Source: a bacterium
GTDB taxonomy: Bacteria > Pseudomonadota > Alphaproteobacteria > Rhodobacterales > Rhodobacteraceae
Reading direction: 5' to 3'
Assembly (NCBI GenBank): GCA_016124195.1
Contig: WGOE01000002.1
Span: 248,001 to 312,000 of the forward strand
DNA length: 64,000 bases
The translations under genes and the position numbers were made by a program. This document shows positions 44,030 to 52,344 of this stretch, piece after piece. The notes beneath the pieces were generated by a model that had not been told where the DNA came from, ran no database searches, and saw only the letters and a list, made by a program, of their open reading frames with translations. Each line of letters starts with the position of its first letter. Position 1 is the first letter of the stretch.

Positions 44030-45241
44030 TCAGGGGCGCCCGCGCGAGGGGCGTGGGGTGCCGAGGCGCGGGTGAAGCTTGCCCGCCACCGTGAAGGCAA
44101 GGCCCATCAGGGCAGCCGTGGCGCTGAAGATGCCGGCGGTGGGGGCCACGGCCAGAACAGCCCAGGCCATGCCCGGTGTCACGACCGACGAGACATCGCG
44201 GAAGGATGAGTAGATCGCCGACATCTCGGTCCGCTCGGACGGTTTGACCGACATCAGGAAGGGCAGGCCGCCGATCACGTCGAGGGTGACGAGCAGGATC
44301 GAGGCCAGCATCAGCGCCAGGACCGTCAGCCACGGCCAGGGGGCGACGAGGGTTCCGAGGAGGAAGAACGTACCGCACAGCGCAAAGGCGCGGCGCACCG
44401 AAATGCGCACCGACGAGCGACGCGCAAAGCGCAGCAAGGTGGGCGCCAGAAACAGCAAGCCGTTCGAAATAGACAAGGCCGTACCGCCGACATTCGGACC
44501 CAGACCCTGCTCTATGCAGAAATATGGCAAATAGACGACATAGACCCACCAGCCGGTCGAACGGATCACGGCAAAGCTCCACCCTGCGATCAGGCGGGGT
44601 TGGGCCAGGAACCGGCCGAGATAGGCCAGCGGATTGATGGTAGGCGATTTGGCGCGGGCGATGGCCTTGCCATTGCCGAGGCGCAGGATCCAGAAGGTGG
44701 TCAGAAGCGCCACCGCGAAAGCCCCCGCCATCAGGAAGGGCGCGGGGCGCCAGAGCGAGTGCAGCCAGACCCCTAGCATCGGCCCCACCGCCCAGGGGGT
44801 TGCTGCAAAGAACATCTGCAGGCTTTGGCCACGGCCCAGATTCTCGCGCCCGACATAGTCAAGCACATAGGCGTTGAAGCAGACGAAGGTGGTGGCCGTG
44901 GCCATGGCATTGGCCATCAGGGCCAGCGTGACCGTGAAGGGCGTGCCGAGGAAAGCCAGCGACATCCCCACGAAATAAAGGCAGCACCCGGCCGTGTACA
45001 TCCAGCGCCGCGGGATGGTCTTGGTGGCCCAGGGCACCATCAGGCCCCAGCTGAGCGAGATCAGACCCACGATGAAATAGGCCTTGGAGGATCCCACGGT
45101 CGACCCCATCGCCTCGCGCACCACCAGCGGCATGACCGAAATCAGCGATCCGCGCACGGCGGCTTCGAAACCGGCCAGGATGGCGAAGTGCCAGAGTTCG
45201 GGACGGGCGGCGGCAGGAACGGGAATTTCATCGGTGGCCAT
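44030..45241 (-). CDS. MFS transporter
   Basis: An inner-membrane major facilitator of about 403 aa with 12 predicted helices. A motif-A-like loop lies between helices 2 and 3 (WATKTIPRRWMY), and there are FFAATPWAVGP and DVIGGLPFLMSVKPSERTEMS segments. It differs from the two SET-like transporters near the left end. Start ATG 45241 is preferred (MATDEIPVPAA); ATG 45256 adds five residues. The substrate is unknown. Same strand as recO with a 56-base gap. Confidence 0.82.
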   Translation of the reverse strand: MATDEIPVPAAARPELWHFAILAGFEAAVRGSLISVMPLVVREAMGSTVGSSKAYFIVGLISLSWGLMVPWATKTIPRRWMYTAGCCLYFVGMSLAFLGTPFTVTLALMANAMATATTFVCFNAYVLDYVGRENLGRGQSLQMFFAATPWAVGPMLGVWLHSLWRPAPFLMAGAFAVALLTTFWILRLGNGKAIARAKSPTINPLAYLGRFLAQPRLIAGWSFAVIRSTGWWVYVVYLPYFCIEQGLGPNVGGTALSISNGLLFLAPTLLRFARRSSVRISVRRAFALCGTFFLLGTLVAPWPWLTVLALMLASILLVTLDVIGGLPFLMSVKPSERTEMSAIYSSFRDVSSVVTPGMAWAVLAVAPTAGIFSATAALMGLAFTVAGKLHPRLGTPRPSRGRP

Positions 45242-45297
45242 GACGCAGCGATGCAACGATCGGGGCCGGGCGTCTGACGTTTATGCGACGGCGGGAG

Positions 45298-46017
45298 TCA
45301 GTCTGCGACGGATTTGTGACGGGACATGAGGTCGATCAGGCGGTTGCGCGCCTCGGGCAGGGGGGCGTCGGGCAGGGCTCGGGCCAGGAAATGGCCGGTC
45401 AGGTGCAGGCCCTCCGCCACTTCGGCAGGTGTCCCGTCGTGCAGGGTCAGGACCCGCGGCAGCGGCAGGAGGCGCGGCACCCAATCGCCTGCGGCCTGGC
45501 GCGAGACGGCCCGGCCGGTGCGCGGCGAGACATAGGCCAGATCCTGCGTCGACCCGGTCACTGCGCAAGCGCCAAGGTCGAGGCCATAGCCCATCTCTTC
45601 CAGAAGGCTCACCTCCCACATGAGGTAGGCAATCTGCCAGGCGCCTCTGGCATCGAGCAGATCGAGAAGGGCCGTGGTCCGGGCGTAAAGGGAGGGATGC
45701 GGGTCGCGTTCCGGCAGGGACCCGTGCAAGAGGGCGCAGACCGCATTCAGCGCGGTCAGGGCGCCCCTGTCCGACAGAAGGGCTGCGCGGGCGTGGACGG
45801 GTTCGGCCTTGAAGTTGCCCATATGTGTGTCGAGCCGGGCTGTCCAGGTCAGCGCCAGTTGCGCGCCCGGTTGCAGAACCCCCGCCATGCGGCGCGCGCC
45901 ACCGCCGCGCACAACGCCCAGGTGGCGGCCATGCGTTTGGGTGAACACCTCTATGATCGCGGCGCTTTCGCCATGCGGGCGCATGGAGAGAAGGACGCCT
46001 TCGTCTCGCCATTCCAT
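45298..46017 (-). CDS. recO: DNA repair protein RecO
   Basis: A 239-aa protein that loads RecA with RecF/RecR and anneals ssDNA. It begins with the OB-fold (MEWRDEGVLLSMRPHGESAAIIEVFT) and continues with the RecO_C region (ALLHGSLPERDPHPSLY; AYLMWEVSLLEEMGYGLDL). The zinc-binding Cys motif of some RecO proteins is only partly present (DLGACAVTG). ATG 46017 was chosen as the start of homology. In related genomes recO follows era; here a divergent membrane gene and DUF1491 lie between. Confidence 0.93.
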   Translation of the reverse strand: MEWRDEGVLLSMRPHGESAAIIEVFTQTHGRHLGVVRGGGARRMAGVLQPGAQLALTWTARLDTHMGNFKAEPVHARAALLSDRGALTALNAVCALLHGSLPERDPHPSLYARTTALLDLLDARGAWQIAYLMWEVSLLEEMGYGLDLGACAVTGSTQDLAYVSPRTGRAVSRQAAGDWVPRLLPLPRVLTLHDGTPAEVAEGLHLTGHFLARALPDAPLPEARNRLIDLMSRHKSVAD

Positions 46018-46087
46018 GCGTGAAGTATCGTCTTGCCGGGGCGGCCAAGCAAGACAGGGCTTGCGATGGCTGCGGGTTCGGGCAAGC

Positions 46088-46651
46088 ATGTTTGCCATGC
46101 TGTCGCGGTTCTTGGCCCTTTTGATCGGAACGCTGGCCTTGGCCGCGCTGCGCGGCCAATTCGATGCGATGGCTGATCTGCCGGTGGCCACCAGACTGTG
46201 GCTTATGGCAGCCTATTTCAGCGTTCTGACCAATCTGGGCGTGGCCGTGCTGATGTTTGTGGTGGCACGTGGCGGCCGGATCGGCAGCGGTGTGGCCGCG
46301 GCGATGCTGGTGGCGGTTGGCATCGTGGCCGCGGCCCAGGCTGTGCCGGGTTTCGGGCCTGCAACGCGGGATGCCAGCGCCTTCTGGCCGGTGCTGGGGC
46401 TTCGTGCCGGAGTGCCGTTTGCGGCGGGGCTGTGGTGGCTGCAATTCGCCGACAAGACGCAAGCGTGGCGCAATTGGCGTTTCTTGATGTTGTGGCCAGC
46501 CCTTTACTGCGCCTGTGTCCTCGTCAGGCTTGGCGTCTTCGGTTACGATCCAGACCTTTGGCCGGGCGGCGATCTGCTGGGCGCGATAGTGTTCGTCAGG
46601 GGGCTGGCCCTACACCTGCTTGCCATCTGGCTGGCCTGGTTTGGCGGCTGA
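46088..46651 (+). CDS. Small integral membrane protein (Pr6Pr-like)
   Basis: A 187-aa protein with about six hydrophobic helices and no soluble domain. The AAYFSVLTNLGVAVLMF segment and the LMLWPALYCACVLVRLG block followed by an aromatic YDPDLWPGG loop resemble the Pr6Pr membrane protein family. The alternative start ATG 46097 is close by. It lies on the plus strand between recO and DUF1491, both minus, and its stop is only nine bases from the DUF1491 stop. Function unknown. Confidence 0.72.
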   Translation: MFAMLSRFLALLIGTLALAALRGQFDAMADLPVATRLWLMAAYFSVLTNLGVAVLMFVVARGGRIGSGVAAAMLVAVGIVAAAQAVPGFGPATRDASAFWPVLGLRAGVPFAAGLWWLQFADKTQAWRNWRFLMLWPALYCACVLVRLGVFGYDPDLWPGGDLLGAIVFVRGLALHLLAIWLAWFGG

Positions 46652-46659
46652 GGCCGCCG

Positions 46660-46995
46660 CTATTCGGCCAGTCCGTCCTGGTCGAGCAGAGTACGGCCCG
46701 CCCGATCCTCCAGTTCAATCACCCATAGGTCGCGGTCGCGGGCCTTCTGCCGGGTCAGAACGGCATCGACCTCCATCTCCGGTCCCTCGGCCAGCGTCAC
46801 CCAGATTCGGGCGTCGGCGGCCAGATCGAAGCTGCGCTGAAAGGCCTGCGCCTTGCCGTCGAGCGTGGCGACCTTGACCACCACAGCCCCCGCGGTCACA
46901 TCGCCCTTCTGCGTGACATAGGCCGGGATGTCGGCCAGCCGCAGCCGGGCAAGATAGGCCGAAACCCAAAGGCCGCTGGCCAGACGCGGGCTCAC
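46660..46995 (-). CDS. DUF1491 family protein (GTG start)
   Basis: A 111-aa small protein of the alphaproteobacterial DUF1491 family. GTG 46995 is preceded by GAGGGG and begins right after the era stop (14 bases); the resulting protein VSPRLASGLWVSAYLARLRL... matches the family start. It ends LEDRAGRTLLDQDGL. No catalytic motif. Downstream of lepB/rnc/era in the same strand, so it is probably part of that operon. Function unknown. Confidence 0.8.
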   Translation of the reverse strand: MSPRLASGLWVSAYLARLRLADIPAYVTQKGDVTAGAVVVKVATLDGKAQAFQRSFDLAADARIWVTLAEGPEMEVDAVLTRQKARDRDLWVIELEDRAGRTLLDQDGLAE

Positions 46996-47008
46996 CTTGG
47001 CGCGCCCC

Positions 47009-47953
47009 TCACGTCGGGGGATTGCCGTCTTTGAAGTCGAGGCCCATTTCGGTGTAACGCTCCGGCTCTTCCAGCCAGTTCGGGCGAACCTTGACCTCAA
47101 GGAACAGATGCACCGCACGGCCGAGGAAAGCCGCAATCTCGGCCCGCGCGGCGATGCCGACGGCCTTGATCGTCTCGCCCTTGTTGCCAAGCACGATGCC
47201 CTTGTGGCCGTCGCGGGCGACGTAGATGATCTGGGCGATCTTGGCCGAACCGTCGGGCTGATCCTCCCAGGATTCGGTTTCCACGGTCAGTTGATAGGGC
47301 AGTTCCTCGTGCAGGCGCAGGGTCAGCTTTTCGCGCGTCATCTCGGCCGCGATCATGCGTTCGGGCAGGTCGGCGATCTGATCCTCGGGATAGAACCAGT
47401 GGCCTTCGGGCACCGTCTCGGCCAGCCAGGATTTCAGCTTGTCCACGCCATGGCCGCGTTCGGCGCTGATCATGAAGGTGGTGGTGAAGGGGAAGGCGGT
47501 GTTGGCCTCTTCGGCCAGGGCCAGCAGGGTTTCGGCCTTGACCTTGTCGATCTTGTTGATCGCCAGAGCCACCAGCCCGCCCGAGGGGAAGCGGTCCTTG
47601 AGCCCGTCGATGATGGCCTTGACGCCTTCGGTCAGGCCGCGATGCGCCTCGATCAGCAGAACGATCACATCGGCATCGGCCGCCCCGCCCCAGGCCGCGG
47701 CCACCATGGACCTATCGAGCCTGCGGCGCGGCCGGAAGATGCCGGGAGTGTCGACAAAGACGATCTGCGCCGCACCCTGCATCGCCACACCGCGAATCCG
47801 TGTGCGGGTGGTCTGTACCTTATGCGTCACAATCGAGACTTTTGCCCCGACCATCTTGTTCAGAAGTGTAGATTTTCCTGCATTCGGCTCGCCGATCAGG
47901 GCGACGAAGCCCGCCCGGTGCGGCCTGTCGTCGAGGGGAAGATCGTCGGTCAT
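47009..47953 (-). CDS. era: GTPase Era
   Basis: A 314-aa essential GTPase that helps 16S rRNA maturation and 30S assembly. G1 [10 protein letters not shown]2-region TT, G3 DTPG, and G4 NKID are visible in the N-terminal half; a C-terminal KH domain ([13 protein letters not shown]) binds the 3' end of 16S rRNA. Its start overlaps the rnc stop by four bases, the classic rnc-era coupling. Confidence 0.96.
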   Translation of the reverse strand: MTDDLPLDDRPHRAGFVALIGEPNAGKSTLLNKMVGAKVSIVTHKVQTTRTRIRGVAMQGAAQIVFVDTPGIFRPRRRLDRSMVAAAWGGAADADVIVLLIEAHRGLTEGVKAIIDGLKDRFPSGGLVALAINKIDKVKAETLLALAEEANTAFPFTTTFMISAERGHGVDKLKSWLAETVPEGHWFYPEDQIADLPERMIAAEMTREKLTLRLHEELPYQLTVETESWEDQPDGSAKIAQIIYVARDGHKGIVLGNKGETIKAVGIAARAEIAAFLGRAVHLFLEVKVRPNWLEEPERYTEMGLDFKDGNPPT

Positions 47954-48636
47954 CGTTTGTCCTCTATCCGCGCGAGCAAGGCGCGCGCTGCCATTTGTTC
48001 GGCCTGCCGCTTCGATCCGGCCCGGGCCACTTCGGTCTTGCCATCGGCCAGGCTGACCCGGACGGTGAAGATCGGCTGGTGGTCCGGCCCTTCGCGGGCC
48101 GCTTCGTCATAGGTGGGCGGCGCCATGCCGCGGGCCTGCGCCCATTCCTGCAGGCTGGTCTTGGCGTCGCGGGCATCGGCCTCGACCGTGCTGATCCGGT
48201 CGCCCCAGAGCCGTAGCACCGTGTTGCGCGCCGCATCGAACCCGCCGTCCAGATAGACGGCCGCAATCACCGCCTCCAAAGCGTCGCCCAGAAGCGCCTC
48301 TTTGCGCCGCCCGCCAGAGATCATCTCGGACCGGCCCAGTTTCAGCACCTCGCCCAGACCGAAGGCGCGCGCCACATCGGCGCAGGTCTCCTTGCGCACC
48401 AGCGCGTTGAAGCGCGGCGCCAGCTGGCCCTCGGCGGCCGAAGTGTCGGCGGTCAGAAGCGCCTCGGCCATCACCAGTCCCAGCACGCGGTCGCCCAGAA
48501 ACTCTAGCCGCTGATTGTCGGCCCTTGTGGCCGAGGACATCGAGGCATGGGTCAGCGCCTGAATCAGAAGAGCGGGGCTGCGAAAGGCATAGCCGATGCG
48601 CGCGCTGAAGCCTTGCAGGTCTTGCGACAGTTTCAT
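47950..48636 (-). CDS. rnc: Ribonuclease III
   Basis: A 228-aa dsRNA endonuclease processing rRNA precursors and regulatory RNAs. The signature [15 protein letters not shown] near residue 45 carries the Mg2+-binding Glu/Asp, with [16 protein letters not shown] near 118; the C-terminal dsRNA-binding domain ends in [14 protein letters not shown]. First gene of the coupled rnc-era-DUF1491 run, downstream of lepB after 93 bases. Confidence 0.96.
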   Translation of the reverse strand: MKLSQDLQGFSARIGYAFRSPALLIQALTHASMSSATRADNQRLEFLGDRVLGLVMAEALLTADTSAAEGQLAPRFNALVRKETCADVARAFGLGEVLKLGRSEMISGGRRKEALLGDALEAVIAAVYLDGGFDAARNTVLRLWGDRISTVEADARDAKTSLQEWAQARGMAPPTYDEAAREGPDHQPIFTVRVSLADGKTEVARAGSKRQAEQMAARALLARIEDKR

Positions 48637-48656
48637 GGCCGGGCCCCGAAAACAAG

Positions 48657-48680
48657 CCAGCCCCGCTTGCGCGAGGCTGG
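48657..48680 (-). terminator. Hairpin after lepB
   Basis: Read on the minus strand, CCAGCC pairs with GGCTGG around a loop with an inner CGC/GCG pair, followed by a short T run (AAAA on the plus strand at 48650). It lies between lepB and rnc and may be a partial terminator. Confidence 0.5.
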
Positions 48681-48729
48681 GGTGGCGTACCGCACAGGAT
48701 GGGTCGGGACCGGGTCCGTCATGCGGGGG

Positions 48730-49530
48730 TCACTCGACCGCCTTGAAGTAGCGATCGGCCCGCCAGGTCCAGAACTGGAACAGCGACGAGCCGGCGGATG
48801 AGAACATGATCCGGTCGGCGCGACCCTCCAGATATTCGGCCGGCACGAAGCCAACGCCGCCGGCGGCCTGCGAATAGCGGCTGTCCATCGAATTGTCGCG
48901 GTTGTCGCCCATGAAGAAGTAATTGCCCTCCGGCACGGTGAAGACATCGGTGTTGTCGGCATAGCCGTTGGTGTCGATGTTCAGCACGTCATGCTTGACG
49001 CCATTGGGCAGGGTCTCGATCGCGCGGATCTTTTCGCAGATCCCGCCATTGCCCACCGGCGCGTTCGAGCAGCGCGGCGAATTCGCCATCGAGCCCTGCG
49101 CTTCGTAGGTTTCCTTGAAGACACCGGCGGGCACCTGCGGCGCCAGCACGTCGTTGATGTAGAGAAGGCCGTTCTTCATCTGGATCTTGTCGCCCGGCAG
49201 GCCGATCAGACGCTTGATGTAATCCTCGCCGCTGACCGGGTGGTGAAAGACCACCACATCGCCGCGCTGCGGATCGCCCGAGATGAAGGGAATCTTGATG
49301 CGACCGGAAATCGGGCAGGCCGCAAAGGGGCAGGAGTATTTCGAATAGCCATAGGCAAACTTGTTGACGAAGAGAAAGTCGCCGATCAGCAGCGTGTCCT
49401 TCATCGATTCCGAGGGGATCCAGAAGGGCTGGAACAGCAGCGTGCGAAACAGCCCCGCGATCAGAAGCGCATAGACTACGGTCTTTACGGTCTCGACGAT
49501 GCCGCCGTCGGACTTGTCCTTCGATGCCAT
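48730..49530 (-). CDS. lepB: Signal peptidase I
   Basis: A 266-aa inner-membrane protease removing Sec/Tat signal peptides. One N-terminal membrane segment (VYALLIAGLFRTLLFQPF) is followed by box B IPSESMKDTLLIGD with the catalytic Ser, box D YIKRLIGLPGD with the catalytic Lys, and box E GDNRDNSMDSR. Box C RGDVVVFHHP is also present. It would process the many exported proteins of this window. Downstream of acpS (55 bases). Confidence 0.95.
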   Translation of the reverse strand: MASKDKSDGGIVETVKTVVYALLIAGLFRTLLFQPFWIPSESMKDTLLIGDFLFVNKFAYGYSKYSCPFAACPISGRIKIPFISGDPQRGDVVVFHHPVSGEDYIKRLIGLPGDKIQMKNGLLYINDVLAPQVPAGVFKETYEAQGSMANSPRCSNAPVGNGGICEKIRAIETLPNGVKHDVLNIDTNGYADNTDVFTVPEGNYFFMGDNRDNSMDSRYSQAAGGVGFVPAEYLEGRADRIMFSSAGSSLFQFWTWRADRYFKAVE

Positions 49531-49585
49531 GAAAAGCGCTTCCCTCGTTGGTTCGGGCGCTAGATGCGCGGGACCGCCGCCTAAG

Positions 49586-50035
49586 TCAAGGCAAAGGGGC
49601 GGGCGGGCGCATCAACTCGGTGGGATTTGGGCTGTCCAGCGCCACGGCTTCGATCACCACGAAGGCCTGCGCCCAGGGGTGGTCGTCGGTCAGCGTGACA
49701 TGCACGACGGCACGGTGGCCGGGCGGGGTCATATGGGCCAGCCGCTCGGCCGCCCAGCCGGTCAGGTGCATGATGGGCTGGCCGGACCGCAGGTTGGTGA
49801 CGGCCATGTCCTTCCAGGCGATGCCCATCCGCAGGCCGGTGCCCAGTGCCTTGGAACAGGCCTCTTTCGCCGCCCAGCGTTTGGCATAGGTGGCGGCCAG
49901 CCCATGCGCCCGGCTTTGCGCCTTGGCCTGCTCGCGCGGCGTGAAGACACGGTCCAGAAAGCGCGGGCCAAAGCGGGCGATCGTGCTTTCGATCCGCTCG
50001 ATGTTCGCAAGATCGGTGCCGATGCCGAGGATCAT
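49586..50035 (-). CDS. acpS: Holo-[acyl-carrier-protein] synthase
   Basis: A 149-aa phosphopantetheinyl transferase activating [16 protein letters not shown] near residue 3 and the [16 protein letters not shown] motif hold the Mg2+ ligands Asp and Glu. ATG 50035 begins the family sequence MILGIGTD. The C-terminus is about 15 residues longer than usual. In this lineage acpS normally follows pdxJ directly; here a plus-strand cupredoxin gene lies between. Confidence 0.93.
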   Translation of the reverse strand: MILGIGTDLANIERIESTIARFGPRFLDRVFTPREQAKAQSRAHGLAATYAKRWAAKEACSKALGTGLRMGIAWKDMAVTNLRSGQPIMHLTGWAAERLAHMTPPGHRAVVHVTLTDDHPWAQAFVVIEAVALDSPNPTELMRPPAPLP

Positions 50036-50196
50036 GCCGTAAGCCCTTGCCGGTTGAGAATGCGCGTGCCGGAGCCTAAGGCCAGAGCGGCGGAAGGGGA
50101 ATCCGCTTTCGTGCGAGAGGTGGCCGAAATCGCGGATGGCTTGACGGATCACCATTGAGTGATCTGTTGTCCGATCCGGGCCAAACCCCCGCAAGC

Positions 50197-50210
50197 TTGA
50201 CCTAAATCAT
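50197..50210. promoter_or_regulatory. FNR/Crp-type binding site upstream of the cupredoxin gene
   Basis: TTGAC-CTAA-ATCAT matches the FNR/NNR/DNR consensus TTGAT-N4-ATCAA at eight of ten positions. It lies 71 bases before the cupredoxin start (centre to ATG about 79). A site at this distance fits activation by an oxygen- or NO-sensing Crp/Fnr regulator. It could also affect acpS, which starts 161 bases away in the other direction. Confidence 0.65.
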
Positions 50211-50281
50211 AGTCGCAGCGGCCAAATCGGCAGCTTCTGGCGCCAGGGCAAACAGCCCGGACCTGAAGGGGACGCTGAAAA

Positions 50282-50785
50282 ATGAAACGTGCTTCTCACC
50301 TCGTGCTTGCCGCCGCCAGCCTGTTTCTGGCGCTGCCGCTGCAAGCCGCCTTCGCCGATGCGACAGTCAAGGTCTCGCTGTGGGACAAGGGGCCGGATTC
50401 GGCGACGATGACCGACGCGATGTTGGCGATGAAGGGCAAGATGGACATGAAGATGGCCAGCATGGGGATGATGGGCATCAAGCTTGACACCTCCACCGTT
50501 AAGGCCGGCAAGGTGACCTTTGACGTGACCAACGACAGCAAAAGCATCATCCATGAGATGATCGTCTCTCCCGTCACGGCTGGCGAGACCGAGTTGCCCT
50601 ATATCGTCGACGAAAACCGGGTCGATGAGGAAAAGGCCGATCACCTCGGCGAAGTTTCGGAGCTTGATCCGGGCAAGGGCGGCGCGCTGACCGTCACGCT
50701 GGAGCCGGGGACCTATATCCTCTACTGCAACATCCCGGGCCATTTCGTCGGCGGCATGTGGACCGAACTGACCGTGACGAAATAA
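50282..50785 (+). CDS. Periplasmic cupredoxin (blue-copper protein) with Met-rich insert
   Basis: A 167-aa exported single-domain cupredoxin. The signal peptide ends ALPLQAAFA. Type 1 copper ligands are visible: His91 in IIHEMIV, Cys149 in YCNIPGH, His154 and Met159. Between the signal and the fold, residues 43-64 contain nine Met (MTDAMLAMKGKMDMKMAS...), resembling Met-rich Cu(I) sites. Likely roles are electron shuttle for a periplasmic or membrane oxidase/reductase or copper chaperone. It has an FNR-type box upstream and stands alone on the plus strand inside a minus-strand core gene run. Confidence 0.87.
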   Translation: MKRASHLVLAAASLFLALPLQAAFADATVKVSLWDKGPDSATMTDAMLAMKGKMDMKMASMGMMGIKLDTSTVKAGKVTFDVTNDSKSIIHEMIVSPVTAGETELPYIVDENRVDEEKADHLGEVSELDPGKGGALTVTLEPGTYILYCNIPGHFVGGMWTELTVTK

Positions 50786-50847
50786 GCGGGCCGCAAGCCC
50801 GGAGCCACTTTGCCGGTGCAAGGCAAGCGGCCCCGGGCTGGCTTGAG

Positions 50848-51603
50848 TCAGCTGCCGCGGCGGGCCTGGGTCATGCGGTGGCGCATTTCGGCGATGGCAT
50901 CCTCGAGCCCGAGGAACACCGCCTCGCCAATCAGGAAATGGCCGATGTTCAATTCCATCACTTGCGGGATCGCGGCGATGGGGGCCACGTTGTCATAGGT
51001 CAGGCCATGGCCGGCATGAACCTCGAGCCCCAAGGCATGGGCCAGGGCCGCACCGCGTTGCAGGGCCTGAAGTTCGATCGCCGCCTCGTCCAGCCGGCCT
51101 TCGGCATGCAGGTCCGAATAGTGGCCGGTGTGCAGTTCGACCACCGCGGCGCCGATCCGGGCCGAGGCCTCGATCTGGCGCGGATCGTGGCCGATGAACA
51201 TCGAGACACGACACCCCGCCGCGCGCAAGGGGGCGATGAAGGGCGCAAGCCGGGCCTCGTCGCCGGCCACGTCAAGGCCGCCTTCGGTGGTGCGCTCTTC
51301 CCGTTTTTCCGGCACGAGGCAGACGGCATGCGGCCTGATGGCCAGCACGATGGCCTGCATCTCGTCGGTGGCGGCGCATTCGAAATTCAACGGGATCCCC
51401 AGACCTGCCTTCAGCGCCGCCATGTCGGCGTCGCGGATGTGGCGGCGGTCTTCGCGCAGATGGGCGGTGATGCCGTCGGCTCCGGCCGCCTCGGCCAGAA
51501 GGGCGGCCCGCAGCGGGTCCGGCCAGACCGTGCCGCGCGCATTGCGCAAGGTGGCCACGTGGTCGATGTTCACGCCAAGGCGCAGTTTTCCAAAGCTGTT
51601 CAT
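50848..51603 (-). CDS. pdxJ: Pyridoxine 5'-phosphate synthase
   Basis: A 251-aa TIM-barrel enzyme making pyridoxine 5'-phosphate from deoxyxylulose 5-phosphate and 3-amino-1-hydroxyacetone phosphate. Signatures: [16 protein letters not shown] at the start, [15 protein letters not shown] near 45, ELHTGHYSD near 145 and [10 protein letters not shown] near 190. ATG 51603 is preferred; ATG 51627 adds eight residues. Convergent with the cupredoxin gene. Confidence 0.95.
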   Translation of the reverse strand: MNSFGKLRLGVNIDHVATLRNARGTVWPDPLRAALLAEAAGADGITAHLREDRRHIRDADMAALKAGLGIPLNFECAATDEMQAIVLAIRPHAVCLVPEKREERTTEGGLDVAGDEARLAPFIAPLRAAGCRVSMFIGHDPRQIEASARIGAAVVELHTGHYSDLHAEGRLDEAAIELQALQRGAALAHALGLEVHAGHGLTYDNVAPIAAIPQVMELNIGHFLIGEAVFLGLEDAIAEMRHRMTQARRGS

Positions 51604-51702
51604 GGTGATACCCCAAACTTTGCCCATATCTAGACCGGATCGGCCAAGCTGGAAAGGCCGGTCTTGGGCCAGTCCTGGCTTCCAGGCCCGCCTTGCGCCG
51701 GA

Positions 51703-52323
51703 TCATTCCAGAGGCGTGCGGCGCACGGCTGCGCGCCGTTGCAGACGGCGGCGGCGCAGCGACTGATAGGCGGTCAGGACGGGAATGGTCAGCCAGGACA
51801 ACAGGGCCGAGGTCAGAAGGCCCGGCAGGATCGACCCCAGCGTGTAGGGCAAATATATGCGGTGCCAGAACAGGCGCAGCCCCTCCCACCGGGTCGTCTC
51901 GGCGGTGAAGATCGCCTTGAAGTTATGCCAAAGATCGGCGCCGGCGGCGGCGAAGGCGGCAAAGGCTCCGTTCAGGCTGATGCCCTCGGCCGAGCCCAGC
52001 ATCCAATGCCCGAGCTTGAGCGAGACGAGTGCGATGATCGGCGTGGTGATCGGGTTTGACAGCAGGGTCGCCAGGACCGCGGCGAGGATATTGCCGCGCA
52101 TCGCCCAGGCCAGCAGGGCCGCGGCCGGCATCTGAAAGCCGAAGATCGGCGGGAAGTTCACGAAAGTGCCCGCGAAGACCCCGCGCGCGATGCGGTGCGG
52201 CGGGTCGGGCAGGCGGCGCAGGCGATGCCACTGATAGAGGCTCGCCCGTTTGAAGCCGCCGCGCGGGTAGATCTGGGTCTTGGCCCAGGCATGCCAGGTC
52301 TGCGGATTGCGGCGTTTGAACAC
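51703..52323 (-). CDS. DUF2062 membrane protein
   Basis: A 206-aa inner-membrane protein of the DUF2062 family, with about four hydrophobic segments: GVFAGTFVNFPPIFGFQMPAAALLAW carries the family signature, and LLSNPITTPIIALVSLKLGHW follows. The basic N-terminus and C-terminus are probably cytoplasmic. It lies 21 bases downstream of rsh, so it is probably in the same operon. Function unknown. Confidence 0.87.
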   Translation of the reverse strand: MFKRRNPQTWHAWAKTQIYPRGGFKRASLYQWHRLRRLPDPPHRIARGVFAGTFVNFPPIFGFQMPAAALLAWAMRGNILAAVLATLLSNPITTPIIALVSLKLGHWMLGSAEGISLNGAFAAFAAAGADLWHNFKAIFTAETTRWEGLRLFWHRIYLPYTLGSILPGLLTSALLSWLTIPVLTAYQSLRRRRLQRRAAVRRTPLE

Positions 52324-52344
52324 GTCTGATCCCTCGCTTGACGC

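Noticed and set aside
46660-47190. A 176-aa version of the DUF1491 protein starting upstream
   Set aside because: The additional N-terminal residues are antisense-like, Ser/Arg-rich, and overlap era; the GTG at 46995 with a good ribosome binding site fits the family.
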